Origin: MWBF01 sp964614645
GTDB lineage: Bacteria > Chloroflexota > Anaerolineae > CG2-30-64-16
Direction: 5' to 3'
Length of the DNA stretch: 52,067 nt
NCBI GenBank assembly: GCA_964614645.1
Contig: CAZTMA010000016.1
Location: 1 to 52,067, forward strand
The translations under genes and the position numbers were made by a program. The stretch's first letter is position 1. Each line of letters opens with the position of its first letter. Of this stretch, positions 40,655-48,942 are shown one piece after another. The notes beneath the pieces were generated by a model. The model saw nothing but the letters and a program-made list of their open reading frames with translations, searched no databases and had not been told where the DNA came from.

Positions 40655-41998
40655 TTACTTCCGGATGAAGCCTTCGTAGTGCCGCATCAGGAGCTGGGCC
40701 TCGAGTTGCTTCATGGTGTCAAGCACCACGCCGACCACGATCAGCAGGCCCGTGCTGGAGACCAGCAGCGTGGTCGATGACGCGCTGGCGCCCGGATTGG
40801 CGATGCCGAAGATCAGGTGTACCAGCCACGGCAGGACCGCCACGAACCCCAGGAACAGCGCTCCGACCAGCGTAATGCGGGACAAGACCCGATTCAGATA
40901 ACGCTCCGTGTTGATGCCCGGCCGGATGCCCGGGATGAACCCACCCTGGCGCTGCAGCGTCTCCGAGAGATTCTGCTGCCGGAAGATGACGTCCGTGTAG
41001 AAGTACGTAAACGCCACGACCAGGACAAAGTACATGATCCAGTACGGCGCGTTATCCCAGCTGAAGAAGTTATACACGCCTGTTGCGATGCTGCGCACCG
41101 TCGGATTGGCCGAGTTCAACATGTAGCTGGCAATCGTCCCCGGGAACACCAGCATACTGCTGGCGAAGATCAGCGGGATCATGCCGGCCGAGTTGACCCG
41201 CAGCGGCACATGCGTGCTCTGGCCGCCGACCACCATCAACCGGTTGCCGCGCATGGCCCGCACCCGCTTGCCATACTGCACGGGGATGCGGCGCTGGCCT
41301 TCCTGCACGATCACGATGATCGCGACCGTAAAGACGGTCACCAACAGGAACGCAATGAGTTGCAAAACGCCGCCCTGCACCACAGTCGAGCGGATATTGG
41401 CCGGCAGACCGGCAATGATGCCGCCGAAGATGATGATGGATACGCCGTTGCCGATACCCTGTTCGGTAATCAACTGGCCGAGCCACATTGCCAGCATCGT
41501 TCCTGCGGTCAACGACGCCAAAATGACAATCGTCTGCAGCGGATACGTGCGGAGCCCGAACTCATTCAACACCGCGCCGGCCGCCGTCGCACCTGGATTA
41601 GCCAGCAACGAAGACTGGCCGAACCCCTGCAGCAGCGCCAGCGGGATCGTCAGGATGTTGGTGTACTGGTTCAGCTTCGTGCGGCCCGCATCCCCCTCTT
41701 TCTGCAGTTGCTGCAATTGAGGGATGATCGGAACCAACAACTGCACGATAATGGAGGCGGTGATGTACGGATACACACCCATCGCCATGACCGAGAAGTT
41801 GCTCAGTGCGCCGCCTGACAGCAGGTTGAGCAGCCCCAACAACTGGTTCTGCTGGAAGATCGTCGCCAGAGCCTCACGGTTCACGCCGGGCACCGGGATG
41901 TGCGAAGCCAGCCGGTAGATTACCAGGATACCCAGGGTAATCAACAGCTTGCGACGCAGGTCGGGCAGCCGAAACGCATTGCGGACGGCTTCAATCAT
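40655..41998 (-). CDS. secY: Preprotein translocase subunit SecY
   Basis: 447 residues, ten predicted membrane helices. The N-terminus (FRLPDLRRKLLITLGILVIY), the plug-side IPVPGVNREAL and the C-terminal MRHYEGFIRK are typical. It forms the Sec channel for secreted and membrane proteins. It comes after rplO with a family G repeat in the gap. Confidence 0.98.
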   Translation of the reverse strand: MIEAVRNAFRLPDLRRKLLITLGILVIYRLASHIPVPGVNREALATIFQQNQLLGLLNLLSGGALSNFSVMAMGVYPYITASIIVQLLVPIIPQLQQLQKEGDAGRTKLNQYTNILTIPLALLQGFGQSSLLANPGATAAGAVLNEFGLRTYPLQTIVILASLTAGTMLAMWLGQLITEQGIGNGVSIIIFGGIIAGLPANIRSTVVQGGVLQLIAFLLVTVFTVAIIVIVQEGQRRIPVQYGKRVRAMRGNRLMVVGGQSTHVPLRVNSAGMIPLIFASSMLVFPGTIASYMLNSANPTVRSIATGVYNFFSWDNAPYWIMYFVLVVAFTYFYTDVIFRQQNLSETLQRQGGFIPGIRPGINTERYLNRVLSRITLVGALFLGFVAVLPWLVHLIFGIANPGASASSTTLLVSSTGLLIVVGVVLDTMKQLEAQLLMRHYEGFIRK

Positions 41999-42014
41999 AG
42001 TGCTCTCCCTTGTG

Positions 42015-42083
42015 AACGAGGGACAAAAGACGAAGGACGAAGGACGGCGCCTTGCGCATCCATCATTCGTCTTTCGTCTGCGT
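42015..42083. repeat. Iterated GACGAAGGA inverted repeat (family G, copy 2)
   Basis: The left arm holds GACAAAAGACGAAGGACGAA and the right arm (42064-42083) CATTCGTCTTTCGTCTGCGT. Same unit type as 34833-34930. It fills the secY-rplO gap. Confidence 0.85.
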
Positions 42084-42089
42084 CAAGCT

Positions 42090-42545
42090 TCATGCGTCCT
42101 GCGCCAGCTCTTCAACGGAGCCGCCGGCTGCCAGGATTTTCTCCCGGGCAGAGGTCGAGAACTTGTGCGCCTTGACAGTCAGGGCGACACTGAGCTCGCC
42201 ATCACCGAGCACCTTGACCGGCCGCGTCGCGGACTTGATCAGCCCCATCACCATCATCAGTTCCGGCGTCACTTCCGTGCCCGCCTCGAAGATGCTCAGC
42301 CGTGCCAGGTTGACCGGAGCATACTCCACCCGCCAGCGGTTCTTGAACCCGGCCAGGTGGGGCAGCCGGCGCACCAGAGGCAACTGGCCGCCTTCGAAGT
42401 ACTGACGCTTGCCGCCGCCGGAGCGTGAGTTCTGACCCTTGATACCACGGCCGGCCGTCTTGCCGCGGCCCGCGGAGATACCGCGGCCCGAGCGCGTCGA
42501 ATCTTTCCGTGAACCGGGAGCCGGTTGCAAATCATGCTGCTTCAT
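42090..42545 (-). CDS. rplO: 50S ribosomal protein L15
   Basis: 151 residues. LQPAPGSRKDSTRSGRGISA and GRGKTAGRGIKGQNSRSGG are the glycine-rich L15 start; the second half carries VALTVKAHKFSTSAREKIL. The start ATG overlaps the rpmD stop by 4 bases (42542-42545), so coupled. Confidence 0.97.
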   Translation of the reverse strand: MKQHDLQPAPGSRKDSTRSGRGISAGRGKTAGRGIKGQNSRSGGGKRQYFEGGQLPLVRRLPHLAGFKNRWRVEYAPVNLARLSIFEAGTEVTPELMMVMGLIKSATRPVKVLGDGELSVALTVKAHKFSTSAREKILAAGGSVEELAQDA

Positions 42546-42736
42546 GCGTCTACTTCCTCTACGGTGACCAGGTGGCGCACCTTATGAATCATGCCGCGCA
42601 CGACCGGTGTATCGTCGTGTTCCACGGTCTGACCCAGCTTGCGCAGACCCAATCGCCGTACGGTATCTTTCTGATCTTCCTTGACGCCGATTGAGCTGGT
42701 CGTGTAGGTGACGTGCAGCTTCTTATTGCTCGCCAT
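42542..42736 (-). CDS. rpmD: 50S ribosomal protein L30
   Basis: 64 residues. ASNKKLHVTYTTSSIGVKE with RRLGLRKLGQTVEHDDTPVV and the tail GMIHKVRHLVTVEEVD are L30. It starts within the last 14 bases of rpsE, after GGAGGG, and overlaps rplO by 4. Confidence 0.97.
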   Translation of the reverse strand: MASNKKLHVTYTTSSIGVKEDQKDTVRRLGLRKLGQTVEHDDTPVVRGMIHKVRHLVTVEEVDA

Positions 42737-43379
42737 CTTTCCCTCCACGCAGCCAGTACGGGGTCAACGCCTCGACGGGCCGGTTGCGCCGCTTGGCCTC
42801 TTCCTCCGGGTCCTTGAGCGCACCCAAGGCCTTGAAGGTGGCGGCCACGACATTCAACATGTTAGCGCTGCCCTGCGACTTGGTCAGGATATCGCGGATG
42901 CCCGCCGCCTCGAGGACCGCCCGCACGCCGCCGCCGGCGATGACGCCGGTGCCGGGGGACGCCGGCCGCAGCAACACACGCGCTGCGCTGAAGTCACCCG
43001 TGACGATATGCGGAATCGTGGTCCCGGTCGTCGGAATCCGGCGCATGCTGCCCCGCGCGCGCTCGGACGCCTTGCGAACGGCCTCGGGCACCTCGCGCGC
43101 CTTACCGACGCCGAACCCGACCTGCCCATGATTATCACCAACGACCACCACTGCCCGGAAGGCAAACCGGCGGCCGCCCTTAAGCACCTTGGATGTGCGG
43201 GCGACATGCACCACGCGCTCGTCGAGCTGATCGCGCTCTTCGTCGCGATCGCGCGGCCGGCGCTGCCGGTCACGGCCCTGGCCCTGGCCCTGGCCTTGGC
43301 CCGGTCCCTGCCGATCACGGTTCTGCCCGCCCGGTCCAGCCGTGCCTTGCCCTTGCACTCTTCTATCTTTGCCTGGCAT
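42723..43379 (-). CDS. rpsE: 30S ribosomal protein S5
   Basis: 218 residues, longer than the usual 165. The first 55 residues are a Gly/Gln/Arg/Asp-rich extension with a GQGQGQGQG run; the S5 fold begins at DERVVHVARTSKVLKGGRRF, and GTGVIAGGGVRAVLEAAG and KSQGSANMLNVV follow. It has a role in decoding fidelity. Confidence 0.97.
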   Translation of the reverse strand: MPGKDRRVQGQGTAGPGGQNRDRQGPGQGQGQGQGRDRQRRPRDRDEERDQLDERVVHVARTSKVLKGGRRFAFRAVVVVGDNHGQVGFGVGKAREVPEAVRKASERARGSMRRIPTTGTTIPHIVTGDFSAARVLLRPASPGTGVIAGGGVRAVLEAAGIRDILTKSQGSANMLNVVAATFKALGALKDPEEEAKRRNRPVEALTPYWLRGGKDGEQ

Positions 43380-43394
43380 CAGACCTCCAACTAG

Positions 43395-43760
43395 CTAGAA
43401 CTCTAGCCCGCCCTCGCGAGCGCCATCGGCCAGCGCCTTGATGCGGCCGTGGTACGGGTAACCGCCGCGATCGAAGACAACCTTCTTGAGGCCCTGTGCC
43501 AGGGCCCGCTGAGCCACTAGCTGGCCCACCCGCGCGGCCTGTTGCGATTTGTTCAACCCGTCCAACTGCTCGCGCAGGTCCGGATCAATCGTGGATGCCG
43601 CGGCCAAGGTATGCCCGCGCTCATCGTCAATCACCTGCGCATAGATGTGCTGCAGGCTGCGAAACACGTTCAGACGGGGACGCTCTGCCGTACCCTGCAC
43701 GTTGCGGCGAATCCGCTCATGGCGGTGCTGGCGAGCGACTTGACTCGATTTTACGGCCAT
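43395..43760 (-). CDS. rplR: 50S ribosomal protein L18
   Basis: 121 residues. HRHERIRRNVQGTAERPRLN, VFRSLQHIYAQVIDD and VVFDRGGYPYHGRIKALADG are conserved; it binds 5S rRNA. It precedes rpsE by 15 bases. Confidence 0.98.
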   Translation of the reverse strand: MAVKSSQVARQHRHERIRRNVQGTAERPRLNVFRSLQHIYAQVIDDERGHTLAAASTIDPDLREQLDGLNKSQQAARVGQLVAQRALAQGLKKVVFDRGGYPYHGRIKALADGAREGGLEF

Positions 43761-43780
43761 TGACCTTCTCCGAGCTAACT

Positions 43781-44344
43781 CTACTTCTTACCCTTACCGC
43801 CAACTTTACCGCTCTTGCCCGCCTTCTGGCGCACAACCTCGCCCTGATAGCGGATGCCTTTGCCCTTATAGGGCTCCGGCGCGCGGAGTCCGCGGATCTG
43901 AGCGGCCATCTGGCCCACAGCTTGCTTGTCGATCCCGTTTATCGTGATAACACGGCCGGATTTATCGACCTCAAACGCGATACCGGGCGGCGGCAGAAAC
44001 TCGACCGGATGCGAGTAGCCGACGATGACGACCAGGTTCTTGCCCATCAGGCCCGCCCGGTAGCCCACGCCTTCCACTTCGAGCACACGGCTGAAACCAC
44101 TATTGACACCCGTCACCATGTTGTTCAACAGGGACCGCGTCAATCCGTGGAGCGCCTTATGCGTCTTAGCATCGCTCGGCCGATTCACATGCACCTCGGT
44201 GTCTGCCACCTCGATGCCCATTTCCTGGGGGAATTGCTGTTGCAGTTGGCCTTTCGGCCCCTTCACAGTCACCAGGTTAGACTCGCCCACCGTAATGCTG
44301 ACGCCCTTCGGCAGCGAGACCGGTAATTTACCAATACGCGACAC
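43781..44344 (-). CDS. rplF: 50S ribosomal protein L6
   Basis: 187 residues. SRIGKLPVSLPKGVSITVGE at the start; VEGVGYRAGLMG and PEPYKGKGIRYQGEVVRQKA are diagnostic. The GTG at 44344 is chosen because AGGAGG lies 7 bases upstream; a longer GTG start would include it. A Lys/Gly-rich tail ends the protein. Confidence 0.97.
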   Translation of the reverse strand: MSRIGKLPVSLPKGVSITVGESNLVTVKGPKGQLQQQFPQEMGIEVADTEVHVNRPSDAKTHKALHGLTRSLLNNMVTGVNSGFSRVLEVEGVGYRAGLMGKNLVVIVGYSHPVEFLPPPGIAFEVDKSGRVITINGIDKQAVGQMAAQIRGLRAPEPYKGKGIRYQGEVVRQKAGKSGKVGGKGKK

Positions 44345-44383
44345 TGTCCTGCCTCCTACCACAGGTAGCGGCTATGTGTGACT

Positions 44384-44779
44384 CTACCACACGTAGCATA
44401 GCACTTCGCCGCCCAGGCCCAGCCGACGCGCCTTCTGGTCGGACATGATCCCCTGCGGCGTGCTCAGAATGGCAATGCCCAGACCGCTGAGGACCCACGG
44501 GATCTCCGAGCGTTTCACATAGACACGGCGACCCGGCCGGCTCACCCGCTTCAGGCCGGTGACAATGGACTTGCGATCGCGGTCATACTTCAGCACCACC
44601 CGCAGTTGCGGCTGAGGGGTGTCTTTCGTCACCTCGAAATCCTTGATGAAGCCCTCATCCTTCAAGATGCGTGCTACCGCGACCTTGACCTTGGAGCCCG
44701 GCACGACGACTTGTTTATGCCGCACCAGCATGCCGTTGCGAATTCGCGCCAGCATATCGGCGATCGGATCGTTAACCAT
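44384..44779 (-). CDS. rpsH: 30S ribosomal protein S8
   Basis: 131 residues. DPIADMLARIRNGMLVRHKQ, SRPGRRVYVKRSEIPWVLSG and LSTPQGIMSDQKARR are standard S8. It is separated from rpsN by 172 bases of hairpins. Confidence 0.98.
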   Translation of the reverse strand: MVNDPIADMLARIRNGMLVRHKQVVVPGSKVKVAVARILKDEGFIKDFEVTKDTPQPQLRVVLKYDRDRKSIVTGLKRVSRPGRRVYVKRSEIPWVLSGLGIAILSTPQGIMSDQKARRLGLGGEVLCYVW

Positions 44780-44815
44780 TACTTACTCCTTCAAACGGAT
44801 CACCTGGGATTCGAG

Positions 44816-44949
44816 TCGGCCCGCTGCAGCGGCTGTCACTGCCTATCGGCAGCGGCCACTGCCCTTCGGCAGTTTACGTCTCAATCCAGGATTCCGGCCC
44901 CTCGGCGGGGCATTCCCTCACGGGTAGGTTCAACCCTTTGTGAGTGAAC
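44816..44949 (-). repeat. Cluster of small hairpins in the rpsN-rpsH gap
   Basis: At least four stems: CCGCTGCAGCGG (44821-44832), CTGCC/GGCAG (44839-44852), ACTGCC/GGCAGT (44858-44873), and GGTTCA/TGAACC (44927-44949). CTGCC..GGCAG occurs twice in tandem. A structured untranslated region in the middle of the operon, possibly regulatory (inference). Confidence 0.7.
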
Positions 44950-44951
44950 CC

Positions 44952-45134
44952 TTACCAGCTTGACTTGACGACCCCGGGCAGATTGCCCCTCAACGCCTGA
45001 TCACGGAAGCAAATGCGGCAGAGATCAAACCGGCGCATATAGCCCCGCGGCCGGCCGCAGATGCTGCAGCGGTTGCGTACGCGCACCGCAAACTTGCGGC
45101 GCTGTTCGCGAATCGGCATACACGTTTTCGCCAC
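44952..45134 (-). CDS. rpsN: 30S ribosomal protein S14, type Z
   Basis: 60 residues. Zinc form: CSICGRPRGYMRRFDLCRIC holds both Cys pairs, then FRDQALRGNLPGVVKSSW. Nine bases separate it from the rplE stop. Confidence 0.98.
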   Translation of the reverse strand: MAKTCMPIREQRRKFAVRVRNRCSICGRPRGYMRRFDLCRICFRDQALRGNLPGVVKSSW

Positions 45135-45143
45135 TGATTCCTC

Positions 45144-45689
45144 CTACTTGCTGAACGGCATGCCCATCAGTTGCAGCAACCGGCGGCCTTCTTCATCCGT
45201 CTGCGCCGTCGTCACGATGGTGATGGCCATCCCGCGCACCTTGTCAATCTTGTCGTACTGGATCTCCGGGAACATCAGTTGTTCGCGCAGCCCCAGGCTA
45301 TAATTGCCGTGCCCGTCAAATGAATCCGGCGAAATGCCACGGAAGTCACGCAGGCGGGGCAGCGCAATACTGATCAGCCGATCCAGGAAGCTCCACATGC
45401 GCTCGCTACGCAGCGTCACGGTCACGCCGATGGTGTTGCCCTCGCGCAGCTTGAACGCGGCCACTGACTTCTTCGCCTTCGTGAAAACCGGCTTCTGGCC
45501 GGCAATCGTCTGCAAGTCACTGGCGGCGGCGTCCAACGACTTCGCGTTCTGCAGCGCCTCGCCCATGCCAATGTTGAGCACGACCTTGACGATGTGCGGC
45601 ACCTGCATGATGTTCGCGTAACCGAACTCTTTTTCCAGCGCAGGCACCACTTCGGTGCGGTAGCGCTCCAACATTCTCGGTGTTGCCAT
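45144..45689 (-). CDS. rplE: 50S ribosomal protein L5
   Basis: 181 residues. NIMQVPHIVKVVLNIGMGEA, TGQKP-type AGQKPVFTKAKKSVAAFKLR and DFRGISPDSFDGHGNYSLGL are diagnostic; it contacts 5S rRNA and tRNA. It follows rplX by 97 bases. Confidence 0.98.
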   Translation of the reverse strand: MATPRMLERYRTEVVPALEKEFGYANIMQVPHIVKVVLNIGMGEALQNAKSLDAAASDLQTIAGQKPVFTKAKKSVAAFKLREGNTIGVTVTLRSERMWSFLDRLISIALPRLRDFRGISPDSFDGHGNYSLGLREQLMFPEIQYDKIDKVRGMAITIVTTAQTDEEGRRLLQLMGMPFSK

Positions 45690-45786
45690 CTAAGCTTACT
45701 CCTGTCCGTGTACAGGGCGGCTCTGCTGCCCTGAGCGGAACGATGCCTGCCGGGCTGGCCGGGCGCCTGGGCGCCGGTCCCACCCT

Positions 45787-46146
45787 TTACGCATCAATCG
45801 TCTCACCGCACTGCTTGCACAGGCGGGCCCGCGTGCCGTCCCCGAACATCTGGCGCCCAACGCGCGTCGCCTTGCCGCACTTGGGGCAGACGAGCATGAC
45901 GTTCGAGATATGAATCGGCGCCTCGCGTTCGATGATGCCGAATTGGGTGTTGACATTGCCCGTGCGGCGCTGATGCTTCTTGATCAGGTTGACGCCAGCC
46001 ACCACGACCCGGTCAGCCTGGACCTTGCGCTCGCCCGCTTTGCGACCCTTGCCCCACTTGGCCCGGATCACGCGCTGCACCTCGCCCTCGCTGCCGCGGT
46101 CGTCACCGGAAATGACCACCACCCTATCACCCTTTTTGATGTTCAT
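45787..46146 (-). CDS. rplX: 50S ribosomal protein L24, with zinc ribbon
   Basis: 119 residues. MNIKKGDRVVVISGDDRGSE is the KOW domain start. The C-terminal 35 residues form a Cys4 ribbon (CPKC, then CKQC). Start 46146 has GAGG upstream and begins the conserved domain; an earlier frame is discarded. An initiator of 50S assembly. Confidence 0.96.
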   Translation of the reverse strand: MNIKKGDRVVVISGDDRGSEGEVQRVIRAKWGKGRKAGERKVQADRVVVAGVNLIKKHQRRTGNVNTQFGIIEREAPIHISNVMLVCPKCGKATRVGRQMFGDGTRARLCKQCGETIDA

Positions 46147-46162
46147 CCTTACCTCTTCGACA

Positions 46163-46233
46163 GTTACAGGTTCCAGGTTCCAGGTCATGCATCAGAGTCA
46201 GAACCTTCGACCTTCCAACCTGCAACCCTTTAC
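46163..46233. repeat. Iterated GGTTCCA/AACCTGC inverted repeat (family F, copy 4)
   Basis: The left arm TTACAGGTTCCAGGTTCCAG (46164-46183) and right arm CCTTCCAACCTGCAACCCTT (46211-46230) pair imperfectly. It fills the rplX-rplN gap and overlaps the rplN stop. Confidence 0.8.
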
Positions 46234-46598
46234 AGCACTTCCGGCGCGAGTGACACGATGCGCATGTAGCCGCGGTCGCGCAGCTCACGGGCCACCGGCC
46301 CGAAGATACGCGTGCCGCGCGGCGCCCGCATCTGGTCGATGATCACGGCGGCATTGTCGTCAAACCGGATGGCCGAACCATCGGGCCGCGTCTGCGGATA
46401 GGTCGTGCGTACGACGACGGCGCGCACCACGTCGCCTTCCTTGATCGCAGCATTCGGTGCAGCCTGCTTGACGGTGGCGATAATCACATCTCCAAGATGC
46501 GCATAACGCCGCATGGAGCCGCCCAGCACCCGGATGCACAGGATTTCCCGCGCCCCGGTATTGTCCGCAACCTTAAGTCGGCTTTCTTGCTGAATCAT
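46230..46598 (-). CDS. rplN: 50S ribosomal protein L14
   Basis: 122 residues. MIQQESRLKVADNTGAREIL, CIRVLGG and GTRIFGPVARELRD are diagnostic. The start is at 46598 after GAGG; a longer frame overlapping rpsQ is rejected. Confidence 0.98.
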   Translation of the reverse strand: MIQQESRLKVADNTGAREILCIRVLGGSMRRYAHLGDVIIATVKQAAPNAAIKEGDVVRAVVVRTTYPQTRPDGSAIRFDDNAAVIIDQMRAPRGTRIFGPVARELRDRGYMRIVSLAPEVL

Positions 46599-46602
46599 CG
46601 CC

Positions 46603-46902
46603 TCAACCCTCCGCGAGCTGCTGGTCCGCCTGCAGCGGAGTGGTGTCAATCTGGGCCGCACGCTTCAGGATCGCCTCGACCCGGAAGTGTTTGTCCTTGC
46701 TGTAAGGCCGCGACTCAACAATCTGCACTTCGTCGCCCAGCTGGCAGGTGTTCTCCTCATCATGCGCCTTATAGCGCTTGCTGAGCCGGATGACCTTGCC
46801 ATACAGGGGGTGCCGGCGCGTGCGACGCACGACGACCACCACGGTCTTGTCCATCTTGTTGCTGACGACGTGGCCGATCAGGCGTTTACGTTGTGCTTCC
46901 AT
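46603..46902 (-). CDS. rpsQ: 30S ribosomal protein S17
   Basis: 99 residues. KRLIGHVVSNKMDKTVVVVV and HPLYGKVIRLSKRYKAHDEE, with GDEVQIVESRPYSKDKHFRV, are typical. A 20-residue tail extends past the conserved end. Two bases after rpmC. Confidence 0.98.
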   Translation of the reverse strand: MEAQRKRLIGHVVSNKMDKTVVVVVRRTRRHPLYGKVIRLSKRYKAHDEENTCQLGDEVQIVESRPYSKDKHFRVEAILKRAAQIDTTPLQADQQLAEG

Positions 46903-46904
46903 CT

Positions 46905-47111
46905 TTATTCTCCCTCGGCCGTCGCCAGCTCGCGCTCGCGCAGGATGCCACGCAAGCGGGCAATCTCGCGGCGCACTTCACTCAGCCGCGCGGTGTTCTT
47001 CAACTGCCCGGTGGCATACTGGAAACGCAGGTTGAACATCTCATGATGGGCCTCGTCCAGCCGCCGCGCGATTTCATTCTGCGACAGATTCCGAATCTCA
47101 CTGGCGCGCAT
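46905..47111 (-). CDS. rpmC: 50S ribosomal protein L29
   Basis: 68 residues. The two-helix L29: QNEIARRLDEAHHEMFNLRF, QYATGQLKN and RREIARLRGILRERE. The start shares a base with the end of rplP. Confidence 0.97.
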   Translation of the reverse strand: MRASEIRNLSQNEIARRLDEAHHEMFNLRFQYATGQLKNTARLSEVRREIARLRGILRERELATAEGE

Positions 47112-47533
47112 CAGGCCACCTCCCCCAGCTCACGACGGACGAACTGCGTGGGGATGGGCAGCTTGTGCGATGCCAAACGCATCGCGGCGCGCGCCTCTTC
47201 CTCAGTCACGCCGGCCACCTCGAACAGGATCAGGCCCGGCCGCACGACCGCCGCCCAGTACTCCACGGCGCCCTTGCCGCCACCCATGCGGGTTTCCGCG
47301 GGCCGCTTGGTCACGGGATGATCAGGGAACACCCGAATCCACAGCTTGCCACCGCGGCGCAGGTAACGAACAATGGCGCGGCGGGCGGCTTCGATCTGGC
47401 GGCTGTCGAGCCAGGCCGGACCGAGTGCCTGCAGGCCGAACTCGCCGAAGTTGACTTCGTTGCCCCGGCTGGCCAGGCCCGTACGGCGCCCGCGATGCTG
47501 CTTGCGATACTTGACGCGTTTCGGCATCAACAT
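47111..47533 (-). CDS. rplP: 50S ribosomal protein L16
   Basis: 140 residues. MLMPKRVKYRKQHRGRRTGL is the usual start (GAGGAG 8 bases upstream of 47533); RYLRRGGKLWIRVFPDHPVT and GGGKGAVEYWAAVVRPGLIL are also conserved. Confidence 0.98.
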   Translation of the reverse strand: MLMPKRVKYRKQHRGRRTGLASRGNEVNFGEFGLQALGPAWLDSRQIEAARRAIVRYLRRGGKLWIRVFPDHPVTKRPAETRMGGGKGAVEYWAAVVRPGLILFEVAGVTEEEARAAMRLASHKLPIPTQFVRRELGEVA

Positions 47534-47549
47534 ACGAATACTCCTCAAG

Positions 47550-47638
47550 CCCAGTAGTCACGTAATCTGCCCGGCGCTTAGGGCGGTCCAGCGACCCGCA
47601 CCCTAAACGACTGGGCGATCAGGCGACTATCCGACTAC
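47550..47638. repeat. Iterated TAGTCGCC-type inverted repeat in the rplP-rpsC gap
   Basis: The minus strand reads TAGTCGGATAGTCGCCTGAT then CGCCCAGTCG, units of about 8 bases; the opposite arm CCAGTAGTCACGTAATCTGC starts at 47551. It overlaps the rpsC stop (47635-47637). Confidence 0.65.
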
Positions 47639-48282
47639 GCGGTCTCAGCGCCGGGCAACCGCTCGCCCTTGTAAATCCACACCTTGATGCCGATGCGGCC
47701 GTAGGTGGTCAGCGCTTCTTCCTTAGCATAATCGAGCTCGGCCCGCAGCGTGTGCCGCGGCACCCGGCCCTCACGCACCGTCTCGACACGGGCCATTTCG
47801 GACCCGGCCAAGCGGCCGCCACAACGGATCATGCAGCCATCGGCCCCGGACTTGAGAGCCCGCAGCACGGCCTGCTTCATGGCCCGCTTGTGCGAGATGC
47901 GCCGGCCCAACTGATCGGCCATGCTCAGCGCCACCAGGCGGGCATCCAGCTCAGGATGCTCGATTTCCGCAATGTCCAACTTGACGCGCTTGTTGGTCGC
48001 CTGCTGCAGGTCATTGCGCAGCGCGTTGACCGTGGCGCCCTTGCGTCCGATAATCACACCCGGCTTGGCCGAATGCACCGTGACCCGCACCTGATTGGGC
48101 GGGAACCGCTCAACCTCAACCTTCGAGATCTGCGCATCCGGCAGATTGGTCAAGACCATCTGACGAATCTGGCGATCTTCGGCGATAAGGTCAGTGTATT
48201 CCTTGCCTTCGGCATACCAGCGGGAACGATGGTTTTCAACCGTGCCCAAGCGAAAGCCAATGGGATGTACTTTTCGGCCCAA
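47635..48282 (-). CDS. rpsC: 30S ribosomal protein S3
   Basis: 215 residues. GRKVHPIGFRLGTVENHRSR at the start; the KH domain VTVHSAKPGVIIGRKGATVN and the second domain GRIGIKVWIYKGE identify it. It ends within the gap repeat. Confidence 0.98.
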   Translation of the reverse strand: MGRKVHPIGFRLGTVENHRSRWYAEGKEYTDLIAEDRQIRQMVLTNLPDAQISKVEVERFPPNQVRVTVHSAKPGVIIGRKGATVNALRNDLQQATNKRVKLDIAEIEHPELDARLVALSMADQLGRRISHKRAMKQAVLRALKSGADGCMIRCGGRLAGSEMARVETVREGRVPRHTLRAELDYAKEEALTTYGRIGIKVWIYKGERLPGAETA

Positions 48283-48306
48283 AGCAGCCTCCTAAACTAT
48301 CTGCGC

Positions 48307-48645
48307 TTACGCGCCCCGTTCTTCCAGAACCACGGTAATGTGCGACGAACGCCGGATGATCGGCTTGAACCGCCCACGTGCCCCGAACCGCCGCCACCGG
48401 CGCAACGGCGCACCATCGGCGCTGATCTGCGCGATATACATGTCCTCGCGCGCCAACCCCAGATTTTCTTCGGCATTTGCCAGCGCCGACGCAATGGTCT
48501 TCGCAACCGGCTCGGCCGCGGACTGAGTCATAAAACGCAGGAGGGCCAGCGCCCGCTCGGCCTGCATGCCCCGCACCTGGTCGATGACCCAGCGGGTCTT
48601 CTGCGGGGAAATCCCCACATACTTGGTGATCGCCCGAACTTCCAT
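48307..48645 (-). CDS. rplV: 50S ribosomal protein L22
   Basis: 112 residues. EVRAITKYVGISPQKTRWVI, DQVRG and NLGLAREDMYIAQISADG; it lines the exit tunnel. The second of two adjacent ATGs (48645) has better spacing from GAGGTG. Confidence 0.96.
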   Translation of the reverse strand: MEVRAITKYVGISPQKTRWVIDQVRGMQAERALALLRFMTQSAAEPVAKTIASALANAEENLGLAREDMYIAQISADGAPLRRWRRFGARGRFKPIIRRSSHITVVLEERGA

Positions 48646-48649
48646 CATC

Positions 48650-48928
48650 TCACCTCGCGGTCTTCTTCTCGCTGCGCACATGGCCGCGGAAGAACCGGGT
48701 AGGCGCAAACTCGCCCAACCGATGCCCCACCATGTTTTCGGCGATGTAGATGGGGACATGGCGGCGGCCGTCGTGGATCGCGATCGTGTGGCCGACCATC
48801 TGCGGGAAGACCGTCGAGGCGCGCGACCAGGTCTTGATGACCGCCTTCTTGCCGGTGCGGTTCATCCCCTCAACCTTCTTCAGAAGCTTGGCCTGTACGA
48901 ACGGGCCTTTCTTAAGTGATCGTGACAT
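48650..48928 (-). CDS. rpsS: 30S ribosomal protein S19
   Basis: 92 residues. MSRSLKKGPFVQAKLLKKVE, WSRASTVFPQMVGHTIAIHD and HRLGEFAPTRFFRGH are diagnostic. It stops 4 bases before the rplV start. Confidence 0.98.
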   Translation of the reverse strand: MSRSLKKGPFVQAKLLKKVEGMNRTGKKAVIKTWSRASTVFPQMVGHTIAIHDGRRHVPIYIAENMVGHRLGEFAPTRFFRGHVRSEKKTAR

Positions 48929-48942
48929 CCGTCATTCCCCCA

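Noticed and set aside
40817..41818. A 333-codon plus-strand frame opposite secY
   Set aside because: Composition is His/Asp/Arg-rich antisense of membrane helices; SecY is certain.
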